Assembly: GCF_964340395.1 (NCBI RefSeq)
Contig: NC_135560.1
Span: forward strand, 1,297,501 to 1,361,500
Direction of reading: 5' to 3'
Source of the DNA: Glandiceps talaboti
Lineage: Eukaryota; Hemichordata; Enteropneusta; Spengelidae
Length of the DNA stretch: 64,000 bases
Of the stretch, positions 46,861-59,357 are shown piece by piece (positions within the stretch are counted from its first letter, which is position 1; every line of letters begins with the position of its first letter). The position numbers were made by a program, and so were the translations under genes. Under the pieces are notes generated by a model that did no database searches, was not told the origin of the DNA, and worked only from the letters and a program-made list of their open reading frames with translations.

Positions 46861-47670
46861 TTTCACAACTGAACTGAATAAGGTTCAGTAGTGCTAGACA
46901 TGGAAAGTGTCTGGCTGTCTGTCTGTCTGTCTGTGTACTGGGCTGATTGGTCTGAAATTTGGTGGAAACATTCTCGGGGGTGTGGAGATTGATTAAGATT
47001 TGTTCATGACATGATGATTCGATCAGTAACATGCAAATTAGGGCTAAAAATGTGTCTTTTTGGTCAAAAATCTTCAATTTCACAACTACCTAACAGATTG
47101 AGCTGAAATGCAATGCATTTGGGGGTGTATAGATGAAGAAATATTAAACATATAATGATCTCATCAGTAATATGGAAATTAGGTTTACAAATGTGAATTT
47201 TGGTCGAACACTTATATCTCAAAAAGTACTTTGTCAATGAGACTGAAATTTGGTCAGATTTTGCTGAAAACATTTTGACACAGGTTGCCCTGGCAACCAT
47301 GACCACGCCCTTAGCAACAACCAAATAACAGTATATTTTGCTAAAATAACATCTGGTAGGCGAGTAAACATTCAAAAAATGTATGCAAATATCCCTAGCG
47401 ACCATTACCATGCCCATAGCAACTGCCAAACAATTGTGTATTTCACAAAAGTAACATTAGACAAGCAAATTAACATTCAAAAAGTGTATGCAAATGTGCC
47501 TAGCAACAAGACCACACCCATAGCAACAACCAAATTATCATAAATTGCAAAGATAACATGAAGTATTCTTAGACAAGTGAACGAACCTTCCAAAAATGCA
47601 TGCAAATATATCTAGCAACATGACCACTCCCATAGCAATAGCAACATGATCGTGTATATTGCAAATGTTA
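46861..47670 (+). mobile_element. HINE-like element, diverged copy
   Basis: 'cacaactgaactgaataagg...ttcagtagtgct', a TCTG run (46912-46934), then the family body with 'atagcaac' modules to about 47660. The 3' hairpin is lost and replaced by a short (atgtt)n tract. Confidence 0.65.
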
Positions 47671-48163
47671 TGTTATGTTATGTTATTAGTTGTATCTCAG
47701 TTATCAATTATTAACTGAAGTATTTCTACCATCAGAAGTTCAGAGTCATTGTCAAGTCAGGTTATTGTCAGATGTTTTTTATCAGGGTGTATCAGTGACA
47801 AGTAAAACACACAAAAAATGGTTTTTGTTCAAATAAAAATGTCTTGCAGGGGTGTGAGTACATGATGAATGAGAGGTGTATTATAACTGTGCTTATGTAG
47901 TAAAGTATTACTTTATGGACATGAATGTGTCAACTAAACTTACCAATCCATCAGAATGTCGGAATACATTATGTATTATGGAATGAATATTCAGGCAATT
48001 TCTTTTAAATATTCTGACAAGATGATACATTATGATATTATGGGCTATATGCACAGTGAGCTTTTATGCTTCTCAGATCAATTTCCATCTGCCAGTAATA
48101 CTATATCTGACCTTTGACCTCCAGGGTCAATTGTCATAATATTCATTTCACAGGCAAGGGATG
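47671..48163. other. Unannotated AT-rich segment
   Basis: No feature supported. Confidence 0.35.
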
Positions 48164-48590
48164 CATTCAAATAGTTAGCTAACTATTGGTTAACTTGTCA
48201 TTCAAATAGTTAGCTAACTCTTGGTTAACTTGTCATTCAAATAGTTAGCTAACTCTTGGTTAACTTGTCATTCAAATAGTTAGCTAACTATTGGTTAACT
48301 TGTCATTCAAATAGTTAGCTAACTCTTGGTTAACTTGTCATTCAAATAGTTAGCTAACTCTTGGTTAACTTGTCATTCAAATAGTTAGCTAACTCTTGGT
48401 TAACTTGTCATTCAAATAGTTAGCTAACTCTTGGTTAACTTGTCATTCAAATAGTTAGCTAACTATTGGTTAACTTGTCATTCAAATAGTTAGCTAACTA
48501 TTGGTTAACTTGTCATTCAAATAGTTAGCTAACTCTTGGTTAACTTGTCATTCAAATAGTTAGCTAACTCTTGGTTAACTTGTCATTCAG
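48164..48590. repeat. Palindrome-bearing 35-bp minisatellite, 12 copies
   Basis: Each 35-bp unit has 'attcaaatagttagctaact' followed by c/a, then 'ttggttaacttgtc'. The 12-mer AGTTAGCTAACT is a perfect palindrome, and a second 6-bp palindrome GTTAAC lies 6 bases downstream. Units differ at one site only (actCttgg versus actAttgg), so the array is very homogeneous. Confidence 0.95.
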
Positions 48591-49689
48591 AAGGGTAAAC
48601 GGTTCACGTGAAAGTATAATGGAAATTTCTATACTCCTCTCCATCCCATCCCCATTGTTTCAACCATGGTTTCAATGTCATTTAATGGGACACTTTCCTG
48701 TTAACAAGACATTTTTCACACCATGAAACCATCTGCAACTAGTTAACCATCAATGAAACTGTCTGCTATTTTGTTAACCATTTCAATGACAGTATCCACA
48801 ATCTTGTTAACTCTTACAATGCACGCATGCTGCCATGCATTAAGACTTTTGTTTTCAATCATGCACCTGTTCTCTACAGTGAAGTGTACATAAAATATCA
48901 TCTATATCTGCCTGGGTCTTGAACTCAGTACCTTAGCCCATACGCAAATACACCCAATGTTATCACTTTGCTATATAGCTATTTGTTGCTGACGAGGTTT
49001 AGATTATTTAATTTGTTCATTAACATGATAACCTGTGAGTGCTCAAGGGTTACGTAAGAGAGCTGCAGGAAAAAAATTAAGACATTCTCAGTGGGGAAAA
49101 CCATAAATAACTGGTAGAATTTGGCCTATAACTTTATCATAGTATGAGTCCTTGCCAATTTAAAAGATGTGACACTGAACTTTTGAGACATCAGCTATTT
49201 GGCTGAGGTGTTTGGAATAAGGTTTCTATCAGTGATTTTGTTCATTAATGTGATAATGACTTAGTGTACTGGGTTCTGTAACAGAGCTGCAGATAATAAA
49301 TGTGATGTTCTGGGTGTAACCTACAAACTTGTTGCATTCAAAGTAAAGCTTTGTTAAAGTATGGGCACCTGCCCATTTAATGAATTTAAGAGGACTCTTT
49401 TGGGGTACCATCAGTCATTTTTTCCTCTGTGGAAATAACACACTTATCCCTAAAGTGGGCTTGGACCTGTCCTGCAACTATCAGTTAATGCTGATGTACA
49501 TTAATTAAACATTACTTGACAGATGACAGAATGGTTATTTCATTGGCAAATATAATCTTTTGTGTTGTTTTAATAACATAATTATATTTTTTTCATATCA
49601 TTTCACTGAGAAAGTTCATACACTTAATTTTTCATCATCGACCACCCAATTTGAAAGTTCCAAACCACATAGGCATTACTGCTACAATT
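48591..49689. other. Unannotated segment
   Basis: Weak internal repetition of 'accatttcaatgaca/accatcaatgaaactgtct' at 48660-48810. No gene. Confidence 0.35.
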
Positions 49690-49840
49690 GGAACGGGCAC
49701 TGTCCGGAGGGGATTTATACATTGGGTTCTGTCTGACCGTCCATCCTTGCAAGCGTGCGCGCGTTCACCCACATATTTCTGGCGTGCACCAACTCCAAAC
49801 CTGGCATAAAAATAACATACATATATGCACACCACATTGT

Positions 49841-49879
<39 letters not shown>

Positions 49880-50420
49880 CTTTATTTATACTGGATAGTT
49901 CTTTAAGCATATAAACACTTGTCTCCCAAGAAGTCCAGTGAGGGCCATCCCTCATGGGTTCAGTGTTAATGCAGGAGGAAACCGGAGTACCGGGGAAAAC
50001 CTGCATTGGTCGGTAGAGTCAAACTACACAACACTCTTCTTACTTACAGTGTGGTAAATTTAATCAAACCCTGAATGGGGTTCGAACCCCGACCGCAGTG
50101 GTAAGAGGCAAATGGTTTAACCACTCGGCCACCGACAACCCATCAAATCAAATATGGCTGAATGGCAGTATGCATTATAACTTTCAAGGTATAATACATA
50201 GTGAATCCAATATGAGCTTTCTTTTAAGACCCTGACCTCTGACCTTGAAGTTTTTTCAAGGTCAAATAGCCAAAGTCATAGCTCTTTTTAATATGAAGAG
50301 ATGTTATTTTAATTATGTCTTGGTTTTTACCATCTAAGACATATGCATGCCACTTAATTTCATAACCTTGACCTGAATTGCAAAAATGGCAGCCATTTTT
50401 GTGATAAACAAGCACATTTG
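49690..50420 (+). mobile_element. Dispersed repeat (12909-13395 family) split by a SINE
   Basis: 'gcactgtccggaggggattt', 'cacccacatatttctggcgt' and 'aacatac' before the SINE, and 'tcaaatcaaatatggctgaa', 'gacctctgaccttgaag' after it, are collinear with 12909-13395. The SINE at 49841-50141 is therefore the younger insertion. Confidence 0.6.
49841..50141 (-). mobile_element. tRNA-derived SINE
   Basis: On the minus strand the head carries an RNA polymerase III box A (TGGCCGAGTGG, 50131-50121) and box B (GGGTTCGAACCCC, 50090-50078), the spacing of a tRNA-like promoter. Next comes a conserved-looking core ('ggttttccccggtactccgg', 'tttcctcctgcattaacact'), which I think resembles the shared central domain of marine-invertebrate SINEs. 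It ends with a (TTA/ATA)n tail at 49841-49879. It is not a functional tRNA gene: there is no acceptor stem pairing and the body is SINE-like. Confidence 0.88.
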
Positions 50421-51274
50421 CCTGTTATCGCCAAAAGGTTAATACATATGGACACCATTCAAGTGTCCACCTCACTATGATGAGTTTTCTAATAAGACAT
50501 CGACCTTTGACCTTGCACAATAACTTTGCCATAAAATGTACAAGTTGGGGCACATGTCTTCGATTGAAGGCTTGTTTACTTAATATCCTATGACTTGAAC
50601 AAAAAACTGCTGCTAGGTCACAGGTCAAAGGTCTCTTAAATTGTGTAAGTACAGTAAGTAGTTTAATATTTGGTCAAGTAATGGCTTGTCAAAGTTTCCT
50701 TGTGTCCTGCAATGACTTGTTTCAATTTTTGGCCCCATTTGCTCTTGTCAATACCTTGGCCCAGTAGTATGATTTTTGATTTGAATGTATCCCACTGTAT
50801 ATTTTAGCAGGACAACTTAGTATTCAGAACATGACTGCTATGTCAACTATTCACTGTTTTAACTTAGTTTGCTGGTGTGGATTGTTCATAGATGACAACA
50901 TTGGATATTTAATACTGATGCCAATTTCAAAGAATTAGTAGCACAAAAGTCTAAAATCTAGTATTTGTGTTGTAGCCTTGGGAGCCATGTTATGAATTAT
51001 GATCTTTCTGGTGGTACCCACTCATTTTACCTTGACCTAGAAGGTCAATTATTCAACTCATATGGAGCTCTAGCATATACGTGTTCTATTGTTTATGAAT
51101 TACAGTTGCACATCAGTTATTCATTTTCCATGCCATGGTTCTAGTTTAATGCCAAATTGTATTCACATCACATAAGTTATGTATGTGTACAATTGTCTTC
51201 TAGGAGATTAATTCACCATGTTTGGGATTATATCTTCCACTGATGTGAAGACCAGTTAAATTTTTCATTTTGCC
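50421..51274. other. Unannotated segment
   Basis: Short stretches 'tgaccttgcac', 'ttgacctagaaggtcaatta' recall the dispersed repeat families. No gene or array. Confidence 0.35.
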
Positions 51275-51312
51275 TTCCATAAATGAAGGTTATAATATAG
51301 GGATGAAATGTC

Positions 51313-51373
<61 letters not shown>

Positions 51374-52060
51374 GACTGATCGTTTTCTCAAAAACGGCTG
51401 GCTCAATTCAAACAAAATTTGGTGCACATTTTCTTTAGGGTATAACTGATTAGATTTTGGTAAACATTCCATGAATATTTATGAATCATTTGCAAAATTA
51501 ATGGTCTTCGGTAATTAGGCTAAATCTTAAGAATGCACTCTTCAAATTGAATATAAGTTGGTACATCAAACGAAACAAAGGGCACATGTTTTAAAAAGCT
51601 TGTTGATGTAGCTTTTAGTTTTTAATGAGTCATTTGCATAATTAATTATTTTCAGTAATTAGGCTATATTGAAGAGTGTAAGTTCTAAGTTCTATATTAT
51701 ATCGTACATACATTCATGATACCAGGGTGCACGTCTCTTAAAATGTATTGATGTAACACTTTGTTTTAATGAGTATTTCCTATATCTTAGAAATGAAAGC
51801 TGCAAACAACATAATTTGGTTCATACATTGATGATAACAAAGTCCATGTGACATGTAAAGTTTGATAATGTAGCTTTTAGTTTTAATGACTCATTTGCAT
51901 AATTAATGCTTTTTTTTAAATAATTAGGCTCTATCTTCACCATGCACTCTCCAAATCCAATTCAATTTGGTACATTCTTCAAACATAACGTATTGCATGT
52001 GTTCTGTTGCATTCCAACAATTATTGTTTGTAGGAACAAAAGTGTAAAGACTTTGGTCAT
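51275..52060 (+). mobile_element. Second HINE-like subfamily with tandem 'atttgcataattaat' modules
   Basis: 5' inverted motif CCTTC-CATAAAT-GAAGG, 'agggatgaaatgtctgtctg' with a TG/TCTG tract (51308-51373), 'ttttctcaaaaacggctggc', then three modules with 'tttttaatgagtcatttgca', 'taattaggcta' and 'tcttaagaatgcac'. Its 5' part is shared with 44600 and its modules with 7830-8000 and 38270-38480. No ORF. Confidence 0.6.
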
Positions 52061-53035
52061 ACGGAAGGCATTCAGTTTAAATCTGTTCTTTCATATATTT
52101 TATAAGTTTATCAAAACTGCTCGTAAAAACTTTATAGTACACATTTTATTGTCATATCATTATCTTTGTACATATTTCTGTATATGTAGTGTAGTGTAGT
52201 GTAGTAAGTGTAGACTATAACAATCTAATACTGTTTTACTCTATCTCACTCCCCATCTCTTGTAGTTTGCTGCCCAATCTCTTCAAATGTGCATACAACA
52301 TTACTTTAATACATCAATTACTGGTCAACTATTTTTTTTCACATATTACTCTCACCAGTCGTTGATTTCTCTCTGTAAATATTGATTGGAAGGGTATACC
52401 AATATCCAAACAAATGCCATGTACTTGTAGATTACCATACTATGTAATTAAGGATTATTGCCCAAATCTTCCTGCTAGATGTTTGTGTGCCAGATTGAAT
52501 TTGTTATCCTGCTGGTATGATATACCACTATAGAGTGGAGTCAACTTTATACCACCAGTAATGATCTCTATTGTAAACTTTGTATATTGGTAATCTTGTA
52601 CAGATTCCTAGTGCTATTCACCACTCTTAGCTATACTTCTAATGTTGTGGAAACATTGTACAAATGGTATAATTAGTATTGCCATTCAAATGTGTATTTC
52701 AAATACAATGCACACCTCTATGTATTTTTTTACCAGGATATTTTTAGACTTGTGTTTTTTGTAATCAAAGTTATCATCTTGCCTTCATGACACGTGCAGC
52801 TTACAGTGTGATAACGTGTCTTTGCATAGCTAGCTTATCTAGGCCATCTGTTGTAGTTGCTATGTCTATTCAAATGAGCTTATACAGTTTTCAATCTTAG
52901 CAATTTAGCAGCAATGACAAGTTTTAAGAGATAGTAGGAAATAAATTTCAAACATTTATGTAGAAATGGTCAATTCTTAATTCATGGAATATATTGATGT
53001 ACATGTCTCTCATTTGTACTTTTATTATCATTAAA
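52061..53035. other. Unannotated AT-rich segment with short TGTAG repeat
   Basis: (TGTAG)n at about 52184-52206. No gene is supported. Confidence 0.35.
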
Positions 53036-53432
53036 TGTGATGTCTTGAAAACTTGGTGCTGTTATTGTGTGATGTCATGACGACTTGATGCAGTTAGTGT
53101 GTGATGTCTTGAAGACACAGTTAGTGTGTGATGTCTTAGAAGATTTGATGCTGTTAGTGTGTGATGTCTTGGAGACTTGATGCAGTTAGTGTGTGATGTC
53201 TTGAAAAGTTGATGCAATTAGTGTGATGTCTTGAAAAGATGATGCAGTTAGTGTGTGATGTCTTGAAGATGATGCAGTTAGTGTGTGATGTCTTGAAGAT
53301 GATGCAGTTAGTGTGTGATGTCTTGAAAACGATGCTGTTAGTGTGAAGTGTGTGCTGTATTGAAGACGATGCTGTTAGTGTGTGCTGTATTGAAAAGTTG
53401 ATGCAGTTAGTATGTGATGTCTTGACTTGATG
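53036..53432. repeat. Irregular minisatellite, 'gtgtgatgtcttgaagatga' unit
   Basis: About 12 units of 27-36 bp with 'gtgtgatgtcttga', a variable a/g-rich stretch and 'tgatgcagttagt'. Much more diverged in length than the other arrays, so probably older. Confidence 0.9.
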
Positions 53433-55445
53433 CAGTGGAGAGGTTGTCATTCAGCTACCTGAATGCAGAAAATGGTGTCATTCCATAAACGATATCAAAT
53501 GCACAGTACAAAGCCAAAAGCCTAGTTCGCTTAGAACCAACAATCCACGAATCCAAAGCTGCCCTCCTGTGATACGAGGCAAACATGGGTTTCGTGTACG
53601 AAAGTCTTAGCAAGCATGCATACTTGTGCCGCTTTGCATCGAAATTCTTCGGCCTATGAAGGCTATCAATGTCCTCACATGTTCATGTAATCATGTAATT
53701 TGCCTGTAACGTTAACATTTGTAATTATTTCCCTTCCTGGTTAACAAGATTTTTCCAAATCCATTGGCCAAATTCGAAGAACACCTAATCAGTAGAAATA
53801 ATACAAAAGTGCCATTTATTGAGAGACAGATTGTGTGCGATAATACATTACAAAGTACAGATCGTGTGTAATAACACAAAGTACAGATCGTGTGCAATAA
53901 CACATTACAAAGTACAAAGTCTTGAACATTTAGAGCCAACAATCGAGACTCAAAACCGAATCCAAACCTGAAATTTGCATGTTGCAACAATGTTCACACA
54001 CAGCTATCTTTCCTTTTACTACTTGGTTGACAAGACAACCGCCATATTACATACACCTTGGCCAACATGACGGAATAACTAATCAGTACCAATGATTTTG
54101 GAATATTTATCATCGCTACATCTGATTAGATCTGTTAGATCTCCTTTTTTAATCACATAACAAAACCAAAAGTCCAGTTCTATAAAACCCAGCCTGCCCG
54201 AGGTAAATGTACAGATTATGTGAACGATATCTGACAAGTTTTCGGACCTATGCCTCACCCCAGAGGCCACTCATTCATTAAACCAACAATAAGATTCACC
54301 AAAATTGGTGAAAAACTTCAAAAGCTTCTAGGGGGAGACCCCCATAAGAGGAAGACATGTCCCCGTCTCAAATCAAAGGTCTTCCCTCCACCTCTTACTG
54401 TCAAGATGTTATGAAACTTTATTTAAAAAATGTTTCAACCATGTAGTTGCTTTTTCACATGTTAGAGCTGTCTTGTAAAGCTTGCAAATTATTGTCTGAA
54501 AGTGTCTGTGAATAGCCTGAAAATTGGCTTTAAGAGTAAAAATCCTCCAGGGCTTCTAGGGGGAGACCCCCTAGAACCCCCCCCCCCCCCACACACACAC
54601 ACACACAAACAAACAAACAAACAAACAAACACAACAGAGGTTGACATATGCCAGTCTCAAAGCTCTTCCATCTACAGCTTACTGTCAAGATGCTATGAAA
54701 CTTTATTCATGGGGATCAATGACTTTTTGTCGGCCCAATGGAAAAAACAACACTGACCACCCACCCCACCCCCTATCCCCCAGGCTATAGAAACTGACTG
54801 GTCTGTCTGAATGTTTGAACTCACCAATCAAGTTTCCGATTTGCATTTTCAGTGTGTCATCATACCATGGCATAAAAACTGGCAATGATGTTTATTTAAT
54901 TGAAAATCAAACATGTATTGAAATATGTAGTTTTCTAAATATAATCTGTGTGTGATAGAACAACATCTTTTTACTCTCTGTATTACCCTGTGCGAAAACC
55001 AAACAGAGAATTGTGGCAACAAATGTAGGCGTTCAACATAGGCGTAAAAGAAATCCGGATATCTCGAAGTAGGAAAGAAAAAAAAAGTTGCCAGCATATG
55101 TGAAGGAGAAAAAAAATAATTCACAGGCAAGCAGGTGGGGGAAAAATAATGACTCTCCACCAATCTTCCAAGCCCCCCCCCCCCCCCCAGGATATCTACC
55201 CCTAAATTCCTTGACATAGATAGGATTTGAACGTAGTCCTTGCAGTCATATAGAATCTTTAAAATGTCATGTCACCATGTATGACAGCAGGTTCGTAAAT
55301 CTTCTGCAGGTATGTTCTATACAAAGCACTTATCCCCAAAAATCGGTGAATTACGTGATGTGATAAAACTATGGCTTTAGAGAGAAAATAAATTCGTAAC
55401 CGTGAATAAATGTCTGTGTAGTTTTATTACCACTACTGCATGCAC
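53433..55445. other. Segment with a diverged tandem duplication and homopolymer tracts
   Basis: 54312-54420 and 54545-54710 are diverged direct copies ('gcttctagggggagaccccc', 'cttactgtcaagatg.tatga', 'aactttatt'). The second has gained a poly-C tract followed by (AC)n and (AAAC)n (54577-54630). Another poly-C lies at 55171-55188. A short direct repeat 'agtacagatcgtgtg.aataa' occurs at 53856-53905. No gene is called. Confidence 0.5.
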
Positions 55446-55460
55446 CTCTCAGTAGTGCTA

Positions 55461-55504
<44 letters not shown>

Positions 55505-56440
55505 GCGTGTGCGTGCGTGTACATGCGTGTGTGTGTGTAAACAACTTAAAGTCAAAAACCGCTGAACCGATTGCCATGATATTTGGTGGGTCTATTACCT
55601 TGGGTGTCTAGTTGGGAAATTGTTCAAATCAAAATGATCTTACCACCGGTTTGTGATTTGGGTCAAAAAATGTGATTTTTGGTAAAAAAAACTCAAAAAC
55701 TACTGGGCAGATTGGGCTGAAATTTGGGTGAAACATTCTTCAGGTTGTTTTAACTAAGAAATGTTCATGACATGATGGTCCCATCAGTGATATGCAAATT
55801 AGGGCTAAACGTGTCTTTTTGGTCAAAATCTATCATTCCAAAACTACCGAGGAGATTGGGCTGACATTTAATGGTAATGCATCTAGGGATGTATGGATAA
55901 AGAAATATTAAGCATACAATGATTCAATGAGTGATATGCAAATTAGGTGTAAAAATGTTCATTTTTGGTCAAAAACTTATATCTCAAAAAGCACTTTGTC
56001 AATGAGTTTGAAACTTGGTGAGATGTTTCTGAAAGTGTTATTCTGCAGATTTTCTTCAAACAATTTGACAAAAGTGGCCCTAGCAACCATAACCACGCCC
56101 TTAGCAACAACCAAATGGCAGTATATTTTGGTCAAATAACATCATCTGTTAGGCAAGTAAGTAAACATTCAAAAAATGCATGTAAATACCCTAGCAACCA
56201 TGACCACGCCCATAGCAACAGCCAAATGGTCGTGTATTTCACAAAGATAACAGGCATTAATAGACAATTGAGCAACAGCCAAACAGTCACGTATATTGCA
56301 AAGATAACAGGAATTGAAAGACAAATGAATAAACATTCAAAAAATGTATGCAAATGTGCCTAGCAACAAGACCACGCCCATAGCAACAGCCAAATTTTCA
56401 CATACATTAATAACGAGGATTAATAGACAAATGAATAAAC
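55446..56440 (+). mobile_element. HINE-like element, 5' hairpin half lost
   Basis: Only the right stem 'ctcagtagtgctatag' remains before a long TG run (55464-55540). The family body follows, with 'atagcaacagccaaa' modules. It ends in the last module without the 3' hairpin. Confidence 0.7.
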
Positions 56441-58076
56441 ATAAACTATATTAAGTGCGATTTTGGGATGGCTGGTTTGTGAAAAATTGTGAATTTTCAA
56501 AAACGAATGATAAAAAGTTGATAATAAATATTTTGCGATGTCTTCTACCTAATAATGGTTTATTTTAGTCGAAGAATCTAGCAGCTCAAAAGCGAGGGAC
56601 AGCTATTCAGGAGACGATAAATGACCTAGTACCTTTCGCTTGACGCATATGACATACCGTTGGAAGACACTAGCACTCTGCATCTCTGTCATTGAGATTA
56701 AAAATTTTTCAGACAAGACCTTTTCAGTTATGATTAGCAAAATATTTATTTTTGCCAAGATTAGTAGGTCTACAATTCTGATTTACACGATGTATCTTGC
56801 CATGTCACATTGAGCTTTGAATACTCTACTAAATTTAGTCTAGCTTGTATACGAAATGCTAGTCCTGCTTGCAGACGGGCACGGGGTCTGTATTACTAAC
56901 ATGACTCTCAACACCGAATGCCGGAATGGGCGACTTGTTCCGTATGCAAGCAGGCCTAGGACTAACGAAATATGTGCACCACCTGCAAGGAGGTCCATAG
57001 ACTGTTAAATTAAAATATCAGACAATGTTATGTCTACTACAAGTTGAATATTGTTGACAATTATGGACGATGTTTTTGGTAAATTTGTTAGAAAATTGAA
57101 ATTCTAATTGCCTTAAAATTATTTTAGATCCCTAGTTTATTTCATTCATCATCAAAATGTTCCTGGGTTAAAGCTGTAAGACACTGGATTTATTTATAGC
57201 CAACCTCAAAAATCCTTTTCTGCTTTTTTGTGCATTTCCCAGTCATTATTTTTCTGAGATTTTGTGTAATTTTCATAACAGTAGATTTTTTGTACAATGT
57301 TGACTATAATATAAAAGTACAATATTTTACCAACTTTCTGTGTGAAATGTGTTTTATAGTGAGTCATCATATGAAGCCACTAACCACTTTATTACATCGC
57401 TAAAACAAAACTGCATAGTGAAGCGCTGAACAACTGAACCACTTCTACATGTTACCAAAATAAAACAAAAACAAAAACCAAACAGCGGAGCTATTCTGAC
57501 CGATAGGTCGCTTGTTTAATTATTTTGCACTTCAAAGGTGCATAAAGCCTGAGGGGACAATTGCCTGACACGCCGTAAACTAGCCTACAAAATCCAATGC
57601 TACAAACGGAAAAAGAATCATGAGAGTTACTTATCTTATTTGCTGTATTATTTGTCTTTTGTCCAAAGACCAAATTTTCTGCAGACGAAGATGAGGGTTT
57701 GTCTTACCATTTTCAAAAGTCTATAGGATGCTTTTACGGGATGGAGTGAGTTTCTGCCTGATCTTTTATCTTCTTATAAGCTGTCTTCGGTTTTGAAATA
57801 TATTTCTCGTTGTCTCATCCCTCTTCTAATTCGTTAGCTTCTGAGTCATTTTTGTTGCCTACTGTTTACCACCGAATTCGGTTTTCCGACTTATTGATTT
57901 TCGGCGATGGGTGACCAACCCTTTACAGTGTTGTTTGGCCACTGGTAGTTGTTTCGGAGAACGGCTTTCTCAATTGCTTATACTAGTATTCGAATGTGAG
58001 AATCTGCTAAATCATCAGCAACATTTGATTGTATTTAAACTGAGCTTCTCAGCCCTACTTCTTGAAGACTAGAGTT
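56441..58076. other. Non-repetitive segment without recognised gene
   Basis: Less repetitive than the rest of the window and therefore a possible flank of the next gene. No exon can be supported. Confidence 0.35.
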
Positions 58077-58388
58077 TCAGAATATTTCAGTTCTTTGATT
58101 GCCGACAATGGTGTGAATGCAAATTGGCGTTGACCATGCGTCGGCGATATCTTTCTTCAAGTCAGCTATCCCGGTAGACATCAATTTGCAAGGTCTCAAA
58201 GACGTTGACGTTTTGATAGTATTATGAACAACCAGATTTACGGTACGGGAATAAAAACGTTCAGGCGCTAAATTTCTGAAGGACATTATACATGTTGTTA
58301 CAGGATGTCTCGGGTAAAATTGAATGGATATGCACAACGTACTAATGACAATGCTAGACTGACGAATACTCTCATCACTAGGTTGCAA
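58077..58388 (-). CDS. Hypothetical ORF downstream of a promoter-like spot
   Basis: A 103-codon minus-strand ORF starting MQPSDESIRQSSIVIST. A second in-frame Met begins MSFRNLAPERFYSRTVNLVV, and the ORF ends HTIVGNQRTEIF. Its start lies just inside a cluster of promoter-like motifs at 58391-58432. No family is recognised. It may be a first exon or chance. Confidence 0.25.
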   Translation of the reverse strand: MQPSDESIRQSSIVISTLCISIQFYPRHPVTTCIMSFRNLAPERFYSRTVNLVVHNTIKTSTSLRPCKLMSTGIADLKKDIADAWSTPICIHTIVGNQRTEIF

Positions 58389-58390
58389 AG

Positions 58391-58432
58391 CTTGCCTCCT
58401 ATTGGCCAGTAGTTACGTCACGCCAAGACGAT
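58391..58432. promoter_or_regulatory. Promoter-like cluster: CCAAT, CRE-like and E2F-like motifs
   Basis: Within about 40 bp lie 'cctattggcc' (inverted CCAAT box), 'ttacgtcac' (CRE-like TTACGTCA) and 'tttcccgc' (E2F-type). The spacing suits a TATA-less promoter, with the ORF at 58388 on the minus strand or something on the + strand as target. Based on motif matches only. Confidence 0.35.
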
Positions 58433-58562
58433 AATTTCCCGCTTTACTTCGAAAGACAGGAGGTAGGGGTGCCTCTATGCCCTTACCTTTATTGCAGTCT
58501 GCTTTTTGCATGGTCCCGTCTAGGGGTGCCAATTTACAGAACTTCGGAGCCTTTTTAAAGAA

Positions 58563-58721
58563 ATGTGGTGTTTAAAAGAAGCACAAACTTTATACAAACA
58601 AAAAAATAATCCTCGTATTCGTGATAGAGCGTCATACAAACAAAACAAAATGTTCACAGAAGCTTATGGAAACAATATTGGAACTGCTCTAGCGCAGTGC
58701 CAGGAGGAATGGGTTGATTAA
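58563..58721 (+). CDS. Small ORF, 52 aa, unknown
   Basis: ATG 58563 to TAA 58721, reading MWCLKEAQTLYKQKNNPRIR then DRASYKQNKMFTEAYGNNIG and TALAQCQEEWVD. The composition is protein-like (mixed charges, no low complexity), but no family is recognised. It may be a whole small protein or the last exon of a spliced gene; 'gcctttttaaag' just before the ATG could act as a weak acceptor. Confidence 0.3.
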   Translation: MWCLKEAQTLYKQKNNPRIRDRASYKQNKMFTEAYGNNIGTALAQCQEEWVD

Positions 58722-58854
58722 AGTACACCCGGAGAAGATAGTTACATCAAAACTCGAGTTTTCGAGATGTAATTAGCGTGACAGCTCTGCATTACGGTAT
58801 TCTTTTACTTGTGTATCCTTAGACAGGGGACCTTCTCCGTGCCCTTTGCCTTTA

Positions 58855-59250
58855 GGGAGCCTTCAGTATTTACAGGAGGGGGAGGGCCGGAGGAAATCAC
58901 ACATGGTCGACGTCTGTTAAGTAAAACATGACCATCCCCCCATTCTCCATTTGTAAAAGGTGACCCTCCATTTTGTCCCATTTTGTAAAACATGACCCTC
59001 CCCATGACAATTGCATATACTGAACGTTAATTTTACCATTATATGTATACATACAAATTAAATGATTTTGACTCTGTATTAGAAAGCAATATTTGTACAT
59101 ATGAAGTGACAAACAGTAAAAGACTGGCTAGTTACCTTTCTCTTATAATCATACACAATCTAGTTAGTATCTAAAACGTGCTTTCCATGTTGTGCATACT
59201 CTGCCTGATCTGGGCACTTGTAAAAGTTCCTTGATATCATTATCATCATC

Positions 59251-59316
<66 letters not shown>

Positions 59317-59317
59317 G

Positions 59318-59357
<40 letters not shown>

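Noticed and set aside
50060-50141. tRNA gene
   Set aside because: Box A and box B are present, but the sequence continues into a SINE body with an ATA tail and the acceptor stem does not pair.
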